Below are positions 15,624-23,642 of a stretch of DNA of 36,513 nt, in pieces. The position numbers and the translations under genes were made by a program. The DNA is taken from the NCBI GenBank assembly GCA_036170535.1, contig JAVHPJ010000165.1, positions 1 to 36,513 on the forward strand. The letters run 5' to 3'. Within the stretch, counting starts at the first letter, position 1. Every line of letters begins with the position of its first letter. The notes beneath the pieces are model-generated. The model was not told the origin of the DNA. It did not search any database and worked only from the letters and a program-made list of their open reading frames with translations. Origin of the DNA: SSF53 sp036170535 (GTDB lineage Bacteria; Spirochaetota; Leptospiria; Leptospirales; Leptonemataceae).

Positions 15624-16649
15624 GTGTTGATAGACAAACTGCTCGCCCGCAACCTCTTGCCCGACTGGCTCATACGTCAGGGGATCCGACATCTTAACCG
15701 AAAACGTCTGCGTGACGAAGGGCGCGGAACCGCGGAACAGCGTCAGGAACGCTTCACGCAACTCTGCGACGCGTTACGCAAGGCGCCGATCGCCCTCTTT
15801 ACCCGCGAGGCTAACGATCAACACTATGAACTACCGCCGCGATTTTTCGAACTCTGCTTGGGCGATCATCTGAAATACAGCGCCTGCTACTGGGATCCGA
15901 ATGTTAAGAACCTGTCGCAGGCCGAAAAGCGCATGCTCGACCTCTACATCGAACGCGCCGAACTGGCCGACGGAATGAGCATACTCGAACTCGGCTGCGG
16001 CTGGGGATCGCTCACTGTTGAAATGGCGCGCCGGTTTCCACGAGCGCGAATTACGGCGGTGTCCAATTCCAAACCGCAACGGCTTTACATACAGGGTCGA
16101 CTGAAGAAGGAAGGCCTGCGAAACGTCGAGATCATCACCGCCGACATGAACGATTTCAAGACGGCGAAAAAGTTTCAGCGCATCGTATCGATTGAGATGT
16201 TCGAGCATATGCGCAATTACGAGCAGTTGTTCAAAAAGGTCGCGGGGTTTCTGGCGCCGCGCGGAAAACTCTTCTTGCACATATTCAACCATGAGCGCTT
16301 CGCCTATATCTTTGAATCCAGCGCCGCCGATGATTGGATGGGCCGCTATTTTTTCACCGGCGGAATTATTCCCTCAAAAGACCTGTACCTTTACTTTTCC
16401 GATCCGCTGCGCATCGAACGAATCTGGTCCGTCGACGGGACGCACTATCAGAAAACGAGCGAGGCCTGGCTGGCAAACATGGATGCCAACCGAGAGGAAA
16501 TCCTTCAGATATTCGAAGAGACCTACGGCAAAAACCAGGCGCTCAAATGGTTCGCTTACTGGCGCGTGTTCTATATGGCCGTCGCGGAGCTCTTCGGCAT
16601 GTACAACGGCCGCGAGTGGCAGGTCACCCACTATCGCTTTGTGAAATAA
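15624..16649 (+). CDS. short Cfa-family fatty acyl methyltransferase (UfaM-like candidate)
   Basis: A 341-residue SAM-dependent methyltransferase of the cyclopropane fatty acid synthase family, without the longer N-terminal domain of E. coli Cfa. Seen motifs are HYELPPRFFELCLGDHLKYS with YSACYW (C88), the SAM loop LELGCGWGS (121-129), SIEMFEHM (E194, H195) and FLHIFNH (H219). The conserved Glu and late His are kept, unlike in the longer paralogue across the operon. Probable substrate: unsaturated acyl chains of phospholipids. The start is a GTG with no clear ribosome binding site. A TTG follows at 15627, and the frame is open upstream, so the N-terminus is uncertain. Its end overlaps the convergent MFS gene by 19 bases. 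Confidence 0.88.
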   Translation: MLIDKLLARNLLPDWLIRQGIRHLNRKRLRDEGRGTAEQRQERFTQLCDALRKAPIALFTREANDQHYELPPRFFELCLGDHLKYSACYWDPNVKNLSQAEKRMLDLYIERAELADGMSILELGCGWGSLTVEMARRFPRARITAVSNSKPQRLYIQGRLKKEGLRNVEIITADMNDFKTAKKFQRIVSIEMFEHMRNYEQLFKKVAGFLAPRGKLFLHIFNHERFAYIFESSAADDWMGRYFFTGGIIPSKDLYLYFSDPLRIERIWSVDGTHYQKTSEAWLANMDANREEILQIFEETYGKNQALKWFAYWRVFYMAVAELFGMYNGREWQVTHYRFVK

Positions 16650-17839
16650 AACACAACGGTGCAAGCGATAGTGAGCAACGCAGCGCAGGCGTAAGCCGCG
16701 CCGGGAAACACGATCGGCGCGGAGGCCTGCGAAAAGTATCCGAAGAGCTGCGTCATAAGCGGCGGCCCCAGGATTGACGTGACGCTGTAGACGCTCGATA
16801 AGGCGCCCTGCAGCTCTCCCTGGGCGCTTGCGGGGGCTTGCCTGGAGACCAGTGCGTTCATCGACGGATATACGAATCCGGCGAAAGCGGCCACAACCAT
16901 GCCGAAATACATTGCGGCGCTGTTTGGCGCAAAGGCGTAGACCAGGAATCCGCCGACTCCGCCCGCCAGCCCCAGATAGGCGCCGCGCACCTCGCCCAGT
17001 TTCGGCATCCACATTCGCGTGAGGCCGCCCTGCACAATCGCCATCAGCGCGCCAGCGAAAGCGAGCGACGCGCCGACCAGCGCTTCGCTCCACTGAAACT
17101 TGAACATGGTGTAAAAAGCCCACACGCTCGGCAAAGACTGATGCGCGAGCGTCCATAAAAATAACGCCGCCGCGATGCCAAGGGCGGACGGATATTTACC
17201 CAACTGCAACAGCGCGCCCACAGGGTTTGCACGGGAAACATCAAAGGCGCGCCGCTCACTGGCCGGCAGGGTTTCGGGAAAAATAAAAAAGCCGTAGAGG
17301 AGATTCACGCCCGCAAGCGCGGCGGCGGCGAAAAAAGGCGCGCGCGAGCCCAGTTCGCCCAGCAGGCCGCCAATCACCGGACCGATGATAAATCCCAGAC
17401 CAAAAGCCGCGCCGACGAGCCCGAAGTTCGCCGCCCGATTCTCCGGCTCGCTGATGTCCGCAATACAGGCGTTGGCCGTCATATAAGCCGCGCCGGCGAC
17501 GCCCGCGATGCAGCGGCCGGCAAACAAGAGCGCGAGCGTCGGCGCAAACCCCATCAAGAGATAGTCGACGCCAAATGCGAAGAGCGAAAGCAGCAGCACC
17601 GGGCGGCGTCCGTACCGATCGCTCAGGGCGCCAATCAGCGGCGCAAAGAAAAACTGCATAATCGCAAACGCGAAAAGCAGCCAGCCGCCCATGCGCGAGG
17701 CTTCGCTGAGGCCGCCGCCGCCCAGTTCCATCAACAGCTCCGGCGTTACGGGCAGAATAATTCCGAATCCGATCGTATCGATCAGCACGGTGATGAAAAT
17801 AAACGCCAGCGTGTGCCGACGATTCTGTCCAGGATTCAT
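16631..17839 (-). CDS. TetA-like MFS drug/metabolite exporter
   Basis: A 402-residue protein with 12 predicted membrane segments from the DHA1 branch of the major facilitator superfamily. The first helix reads FIFITVLIDTIGFGIILPV, a TetA-type start. Motif A (GALSDRYGRRPVLL) lies in the 2-3 loop, and the antiporter motif C (GLGFIIGPVIGGLLG) in helix 5. TCR/TetA proteins pump tetracyclines, but chromosomal relatives like this one are usually uncharacterised exporters. No resistance phenotype is implied. It is transcribed alone; the upstream sucD terminator separates it from sucCD. The 3' end runs 19 bases into the end of the convergent methyltransferase gene. Confidence 0.88.
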   Translation of the reverse strand: MNPGQNRRHTLAFIFITVLIDTIGFGIILPVTPELLMELGGGGLSEASRMGGWLLFAFAIMQFFFAPLIGALSDRYGRRPVLLLSLFAFGVDYLLMGFAPTLALLFAGRCIAGVAGAAYMTANACIADISEPENRAANFGLVGAAFGLGFIIGPVIGGLLGELGSRAPFFAAAALAGVNLLYGFFIFPETLPASERRAFDVSRANPVGALLQLGKYPSALGIAAALFLWTLAHQSLPSVWAFYTMFKFQWSEALVGASLAFAGALMAIVQGGLTRMWMPKLGEVRGAYLGLAGGVGGFLVYAFAPNSAAMYFGMVVAAFAGFVYPSMNALVSRQAPASAQGELQGALSSVYSVTSILGPPLMTQLFGYFSQASAPIVFPGAAYACAALLTIACTVVFYFTKR

Positions 17840-17856
17840 TGGAGGGACCGCCCTAT

Positions 17857-17883
17857 AAAAAAAGGCCGGAGCAAGTCCGGCCT
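17857..17883 (-). terminator. rho-independent terminator after sucD
   Basis: Read on the minus strand: an eight-base-pair perfect stem (AGGCCGGA/TCCGGCCT), a five-base loop (CTTGC), and a run of seven T residues. It lies 53 bases after the sucD stop and before the MFS gene. Confidence 0.92.
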
Positions 17884-17935
17884 CTCGTATTTCGCGACCG
17901 ATTATTCGATCGCAAACTCACGCCTGTGCGTCGGC

Positions 17936-18808
<873 letters not shown>

Positions 18809-18889
18809 TGTCTTTATTCCTGTTCTTTCAAGCTGATCCTGCCGGCGCCGGAAGACGCACGGCGGCGTCCGACGGCTCGGGATCGTTGA

Positions 18890-20104
18890 TTACTTCGCGC
18901 CGGCCACCTCACGAATCTTCTGCGAGCATTCGTCGAGGGTATTGGCGGCGAGAATTCCGAGATTCGCTTCGTCGAGTATCTTGCGCGCGATCTCTGCATT
19001 GGTGCCCTGCAAACGCACAATCAAAGGCACGCTGATCTTGACTTCCTGCGCCGCCTGCATAATGCCGTGGGCCACTCGGTCGCACTGAACAATGCCCCCG
19101 AAGATGTTCACGAAGATCGCTTTAACGTTGGGATCGCCCAGAATAATCCGAAAACCGTTGGCCACGGTCGTCGGATTGGCGCCGCCGCCGACGTCCAGGA
19201 AGTTGGCGGGCTCCGCGCCGGCCAGCTTGCAAATGTCCATAGTCGCCATAGCCAGCCCTGCGCCGTTCACCATGCAGCCGACGTTGCCGTCCAGACGCAC
19301 GTAGTTGAGATTGAACTCAGAGGCCTTGACCTCCAGCGGATCTTCTTCAGTGAGATCGCGCATCTCGGCAATGTCCGGATGGCGATACAGCGCGTTGTCA
19401 TCGACCTGAAATTTGCAGTCCAGCGCGATCAACTCATTGTCCGCTGTGATAACCAGCGGATTGATTTCGAGCATGCTCGCGTCTTCTTTTTCGAAAGCGT
19501 TCCAGAGCTTGATCAGAAAATCGACGCCCTGCTTCATGGTTTCGATGGGAGCGCCCAGACGGAACAACAGCTCGCGCGCCTGCCAGGGTTGCAGCCCCAG
19601 ATTCATCTCAACATCAAGACGGATGATCTTATCCGGATGATGGGCTGCGACTTCTTCGATATCCATGCCGCCTTCGGTGGAGGCCATAATGATCGGCTTC
19701 TGGAGGCCGCGATCCACCAGGATGCTGAAGTAGAGTTCTTTGGCTATTTTAGTGCCCTTTTCCAGGTACACCTTGAGCACCTGTTTGCCAACGCCGCCGG
19801 TTTGTTCGGTGACGAGATAGTTTCCGAGCATTTTCGATCCGTACTGGATCACTTCGTCGCGTGTGCGCGCGACCTTGACGCCGCCGTCCTGGACTTTAGT
19901 CGCGGCGCCGGGATCGGCTCCGTTGTAGAGGGCGCCCTTGCCGCGACCGCCGGCATGGATCTGACTTTTGACAGCCACAATCTCGGCTTTTAATGCGTCA
20001 AAGGCGGGTCCCAGTTCTTCAGGCCGCGAAACGACCCGGCCCTCGGGAACATTCACGCCGTGGCGGCGCAGCAGCTCCTTAGCCTGATACTCATGGATTT
20101 TCAT
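18890..20104 (-). CDS. sucC: succinate-CoA ligase beta subunit (ADP/GDP-forming)
   Basis: The ATP-grasp subunit that binds nucleotide and succinate and pairs with SucD. The 404 residues are within the usual 385-400 range plus a few. Visible features are the canonical start MKIHEYQAKELLRRHGVNVP, the nucleotide loop SQIHAGGRGKG, the metal-binding EINPLVIT, and the C-terminal NGAGLAMATMDICK and FLDVGGGA motifs that contact succinate and CoA. The leader before the ATG carries a small perfect hairpin overlapping the likely ribosome binding site (see 20119-20134). Confidence 0.97.
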   Translation of the reverse strand: MKIHEYQAKELLRRHGVNVPEGRVVSRPEELGPAFDALKAEIVAVKSQIHAGGRGKGALYNGADPGAATKVQDGGVKVARTRDEVIQYGSKMLGNYLVTEQTGGVGKQVLKVYLEKGTKIAKELYFSILVDRGLQKPIIMASTEGGMDIEEVAAHHPDKIIRLDVEMNLGLQPWQARELLFRLGAPIETMKQGVDFLIKLWNAFEKEDASMLEINPLVITADNELIALDCKFQVDDNALYRHPDIAEMRDLTEEDPLEVKASEFNLNYVRLDGNVGCMVNGAGLAMATMDICKLAGAEPANFLDVGGGANPTTVANGFRIILGDPNVKAIFVNIFGGIVQCDRVAHGIMQAAQEVKISVPLIVRLQGTNAEIARKILDEANLGILAANTLDECSQKIREVAGAK

Positions 20105-20118
20105 AAATTCGAAAAGCT

Positions 20119-20134
20119 CCGGAAGTGTTTCCGG
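20119..20134 (-). promoter_or_regulatory. hairpin overlapping the sucC ribosome binding site
   Basis: On the minus strand, CCGGAA, a four-base ACAC loop and TTCCGG form a perfect six-base-pair stem 14 bases before the sucC ATG. Its right arm includes the start of CCGGAGC, the only Shine-Dalgarno-like sequence. It could dampen translation initiation. There is no T tract, so it is not a terminator. Confidence 0.35.
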
Positions 20135-20277
20135 CAGCTTCAGGGGCGGCGCTTCACCGGGAAATTATTTTTTTCTTCCAGGGATTTTTGGATTGTGGCG
20201 CCCGGCGGAGGACGGACTATCGTCGATTGCGCGCCGCAACGGCCCTTTCGCCGCAGCGCGCAGGCGACTATTTATAA

Positions 20278-20958
20278 ATGTGGATCATCGGCGATATCCA
20301 CGGCTGCCTCGATGAGCTGGAGCTGCTGCTGGATCGTATTCCGCGCAAGGATCGACTGATATTTATCGGCGATTATATAGACCGCGGACCCGATTCGGCC
20401 GGCGTGGTCGAGCGCGCACTGGAAGAACGCGATCGTTCCCGGTACCTGCTCGGCAACCACGAGTCCATGATGCTCGCCTACTACGATGATCCGGACAGCC
20501 GCGAAGGACTGGCCTGGACCTTCTGGGGCAACGGCGGCCAGGCCACCCTGCGCTCGTACGGACTCACGGAAGACGCCGAGTTTACGGACCTGCCGCGCGC
20601 CCACCAGGAGTTTTACCGGAACCTCGAACTCGCCATCGAAGAGGACAGCTTCATCGCCGTTCACGCGGGCGTGCGCATCACATCGCCTAACACGCCCCTG
20701 CTTGATCAGGACCGCGATGATTTGCTGTGGATTCGAGAAGAGTGGATTCGCAAAGAGCATCTCTGGAACGGCAAGACAATATACTACGGACACACGCCGT
20801 CGCGCTACGTGCTGGGCGCAAATCGGCAAACTGAACCCATTCCCGGGCAGAAGTCGCTGGGTATTGATACCGGCTGCGTTTTTGGCGGGGCGCTTACAGC
20901 TGTGAATGTCAGGACACGCGAGCTGATTCAGGCGCCGGCCCGCCGCGCATACATTTGA
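20278..20958 (+). CDS. PPP-family metallophosphatase (bacterial Ser/Thr phosphatase or ApaH-like)
   Basis: A 226-residue calcineurin-like phosphoesterase with a two-metal site. All PPP motifs are present: GDIHG (5-9), GDYIDRGPDS (31-40), GNHE (59-62), VHAGV (128-132), GHT (171-173) and IDTGC (196-200). The fold fits bacterial PrpA/PrpB-like protein phosphatases and Ap4A hydrolases; the substrate cannot be told. The start is fixed because GDIHG must lie near the N-terminus. No Shine-Dalgarno is visible before this ATG, only TATTTATAA, so translation may be leaderless or inefficient. The CCA-adding enzyme gene follows immediately, so the two are probably co-transcribed. Confidence 0.92.
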   Translation: MWIIGDIHGCLDELELLLDRIPRKDRLIFIGDYIDRGPDSAGVVERALEERDRSRYLLGNHESMMLAYYDDPDSREGLAWTFWGNGGQATLRSYGLTEDAEFTDLPRAHQEFYRNLELAIEEDSFIAVHAGVRITSPNTPLLDQDRDDLLWIREEWIRKEHLWNGKTIYYGHTPSRYVLGANRQTEPIPGQKSLGIDTGCVFGGALTAVNVRTRELIQAPARRAYI

Positions 20959-20960
20959 TC

Positions 20961-22307
20961 ATGGACGCCCCGGCGAAACGGTTCTCCGACGACGGCTTAC
21001 ATGGCGCCGCGCTGCTCGACGCGCTGCCGGAAAACATACGCGCCCATGTGCGCCAGATTCACGCGACGCTCGCGGCGAAAGGTTTTGAATGTTATCTGGT
21101 CGGCGGGGCCGTACGGGACCTCTGTCTCGGGCGCGCAATTAAAGATCTCGACTTCACTACTAACGCCCGGCCCGAGGATGTGGCACGGCTTTTCAAACGC
21201 ACGGTCCCCACCGGTCTCAAACATGGCACGGTCACTGTCCTGCTGGATAATGCGGCCTACGAACTGACGACGTATCGTTCTGAAAGCGCCTACACGGACG
21301 GTCGCCATCCTGACGCCGTGCGCTACGCAGACAGTCTCGCGGAGGATTTAAGTCGCCGCGATTTCACGGTGAACGCCCTCGCCCTTGAACCGGGACGCGG
21401 CGAGCTTGTGGATCTATATGACGGTCGGCGGGATCTGGACGCCAGGCTTTTGCGCACGATCGGGCGCGCGGAGGATCGTTTTTTTGAAGATGGTCTGCGG
21501 CCGGTGCGCGCCTGTCGCTTCGCCGCCACTCTGGGATTTCGGCTCGAAACCAGCACGGAACGCGCCCTGTCCGATCCGGAGGTTCAGCGCCGAACGGCGC
21601 TGGTCGCGGTGGAGCGTTTCACGGATGAACTGCTCAAGGGCTTTGCTGCGGCAAGGGTTTCGCCCATGATTCAGTTGCTGGAATCAAGCGGCCTGCTCTG
21701 CCTGTTTTTCAGCGGGGAATTTGCGCGCGTATCACGCACCTCGGCCAGGGCGCTTGCAACTCTGGATGCGCTGTACGGGGCGTCCGTCGATCTGAAGCTC
21801 GCCCTCTGGTGGGATGATCTCGGCGTCAATTCGGCCGCCAGTATTGAACGCCTGGGCCGCACGCTGAAACTTGCGAATCGAAGAATTCGCGATATGCAAT
21901 GGCACTGCAACCATTTCCAGTTTCAGCGCCGCTTTAAAGAAAGCGCGGGCGCGGCTTCGCCCGGCGCACTGAATTCCGCCGACGCTTATGCAGCACGATC
22001 GTTTTTGTCTCGCTTGAAAGACGCCTGCCGCGAAGACGCAGTCGGTCTGCTCGAAGATTCGCGAGCGTTTCCCGAGACGTTTTTTCCCGTGGACCGGTTG
22101 ATTGAGTTACTGGGGCGCGACCCGATTACCGTACGCGACCTGGCCTTAAGCGGACAGGACCTTATGCAAATTGGACTCAGCGGACAGGCGATTGGCGAAA
22201 GTCTGCGCTGGTTGCTGGATCAAACGCTGCGCGATCCGGCGCTTAACACGCGCGAACGCCTGCTCGCCCTTTTGCCTGGCCGGCCCGCGCTCGACGAGTC
22301 GCATTGA
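20961..22307 (+). CDS. cca: CCA tRNA nucleotidyltransferase (class II)
   Basis: Adds or repairs the 3' CCA end of tRNAs. The head domain shows YLVGGAVRDLCLG with the catalytic DLDFT, then TGLKHGTVTV, the RRDFTVNALAL motif that helps choose nucleotides, and the EDGLRPVRACRFAATLGF motif. The C-terminal tail (DLALSGQDLMQIGL with LNTRERLLALL) is the one found in CCA-adding enzymes, which favours this over poly(A) polymerase. The ATG at 20961 lies two bases after the phosphatase stop; a TTG at 20955 overlapping that stop is an alternative. The length of about 448 residues is normal. Confidence 0.92.
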   Translation: MDAPAKRFSDDGLHGAALLDALPENIRAHVRQIHATLAAKGFECYLVGGAVRDLCLGRAIKDLDFTTNARPEDVARLFKRTVPTGLKHGTVTVLLDNAAYELTTYRSESAYTDGRHPDAVRYADSLAEDLSRRDFTVNALALEPGRGELVDLYDGRRDLDARLLRTIGRAEDRFFEDGLRPVRACRFAATLGFRLETSTERALSDPEVQRRTALVAVERFTDELLKGFAAARVSPMIQLLESSGLLCLFFSGEFARVSRTSARALATLDALYGASVDLKLALWWDDLGVNSAASIERLGRTLKLANRRIRDMQWHCNHFQFQRRFKESAGAASPGALNSADAYAARSFLSRLKDACREDAVGLLEDSRAFPETFFPVDRLIELLGRDPITVRDLALSGQDLMQIGLSGQAIGESLRWLLDQTLRDPALNTRERLLALLPGRPALDESH

Positions 22308-22366
22308 GCAAGTGGCGGCGGTTGCGCCGCGCCGCGGCGGAGTGCGAGGTTCACGAATGCTCCGGG

Positions 22367-22966
22367 TCAGGTGCGCGTCCAACCGTTGATGATCTCGTAT
22401 TCGGGAAAATACTGGAAAAAGGTCTGCCGCGGCGCCAGCCGGTAACCCTGACCGTACTCGTTTTTCCAGACTTCGCTGTATTCCATCTCCGGCGCCATAT
22501 GAAACGGGATTTCGTGTTCGAACTGGTTCATTTTTTCCAGCGTGAGGCTCATCCCGGGTATCAACTGCGTCTTCATAAACGCCCAGTCGCGCTTGAAGCG
22601 CAAGGGATCGGGCCGCACGTCTTTCACGCGTTCTTCCAGAATCAACAGGCGCTTCAGCGGGCAGCCCGCATCGGCGTACGGCGCCAGATTCACCTTAACG
22701 AATAAATTGGCCAATCCCGCGTTCTCGCACACGGGCAGTCCCGTACGCCGGCGATGGATGCGCGCCCGACGCAAATGCTGGGCGACGCCCTCGAGGGTCA
22801 GCTCGGGCGAACTCGCCCCGGGCCCGAACTCGCCTTCCCAGAGCCAGCGATAGACGTCGCGCGCTTCCGCCTTTGAGTACGCGTCCAGGAAACGCTCGGC
22901 AATAAAGACCTTTTCCTCGTAGCTAATTTCGGCGAGGTCGACTCGGGTCGGCAGTTCGTCTTCCAC
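22367..22966 (-). CDS. conserved-looking cytoplasmic protein, unknown function
   Basis: A 199-residue protein that I do not recognise. It has no signal peptide or membrane segment. It is rich in aromatic and charged residues, with helices in the first half (VFIAERFLDAYSKAEARDVY) and a C-terminal half dense in Phe, Tyr, Glu and Met (EHEIPFHMAPEMEYSEVW). Three prolines and several Trp are spaced as in a folded domain, not low complexity. The gene lies 37 bases downstream of plsY on the same strand, so it may be the last gene of the smpB-der-plsY unit. It is convergent with the CCA gene, 59 bases away. Confidence 0.75.
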   Translation of the reverse strand: MEDELPTRVDLAEISYEEKVFIAERFLDAYSKAEARDVYRWLWEGEFGPGASSPELTLEGVAQHLRRARIHRRRTGLPVCENAGLANLFVKVNLAPYADAGCPLKRLLILEERVKDVRPDPLRFKRDWAFMKTQLIPGMSLTLEKMNQFEHEIPFHMAPEMEYSEVWKNEYGQGYRLAPRQTFFQYFPEYEIINGWTRT

Positions 22967-23003
22967 GCAATCCTCTTTCGCCTGCGGGCGAGCGCCGGAG
23001 GCT

Positions 23004-23642
23004 TCAGCCCTTGCGCAGACCGTGTTCGGCGCCGAGCCACAGGCGCTTGATGTTATCCAGGTGGCGCAGAAAAGTCAAGATCGCTGCGGCCGCACACAGA
23101 TACAACAACGGCAAATTACGCGAGGCGAAGGGCGCATCGACAAACAAAAAATAGGCGGCCGGAAGCACCGCCGCGCCCGCCAGGCTGCCCAGGGAAAAAT
23201 AACGATAAATCCATATGACGGCGACGCCGCAGGCGAATGCCGCCAGCACTCCCAGGGGAAACAAAACCAGGAATACGCCCAGAAACGTCGCCACGCCTTT
23301 GCCGCCGCGCCAGTTCAGAAAGGGACTGAAAACATGGCCCAGCACTGCAAAAAAGCCCAGGAGAATTTGGTACCAGACTTGCGTGTCCGGCGTCAATTCG
23401 TGGCGCAAAAACAAGGCGAGCCAGACCGCAAACGCGCCCTTGGCCGTATCCAGCACGAAACAGAGCGCGCCTGGCAGCGGACCGACTACGCGATACACGT
23501 TTGAAGCGCCGGGATTTCCGGACCCATGTTCGCGAATATCAATGCCGGCGAAAGCTCGGGCGATTAAATAGGAAAACGGCAAGGCGCCCGCCAGAAAAGC
23601 GCCCGCCGGCGCAGCCCACAATGCCGCCTCAATTCCCGTCAT
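23004..23642 (-). CDS. plsY: acyl-phosphate:glycerol-3-phosphate acyltransferase
   Basis: An inner-membrane enzyme that transfers an acyl group from acyl phosphate to glycerol-3-phosphate, the first step of phospholipid synthesis in most bacteria. The 212-residue protein has five or more hydrophobic segments. The three conserved motifs are visible: GSGNPGASN (40-48), DTAKGAF, and GHVFSPFLNWRGGKGVAT (102-119). Its ATG overlaps the stop of der by four bases (ATGA-type coupling). Confidence 0.95.
   Translation of the reverse strand: MTGIEAALWAAPAGAFLAGALPFSYLIARAFAGIDIREHGSGNPGASNVYRVVGPLPGALCFVLDTAKGAFAVWLALFLRHELTPDTQVWYQILLGFFAVLGHVFSPFLNWRGGKGVATFLGVFLVLFPLGVLAAFACGVAVIWIYRYFSLGSLAGAAVLPAAYFLFVDAPFASRNLPLLYLCAAAAILTFLRHLDNIKRLWLGAEHGLRKG

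Noticed and set aside
16631..17839. Tetracycline resistance gene
   Set aside because: The protein is TetA-like only at superfamily level, and nothing mobile or resistance-associated lies nearby. A generic exporter is the safer call.
20268..20280. TATTTATAA before the phosphatase ATG as a -10 box
   Set aside because: It is too close: transcription would begin at or inside the start codon, and no -35 hexamer is visible. It is noted only as absence of a Shine-Dalgarno.
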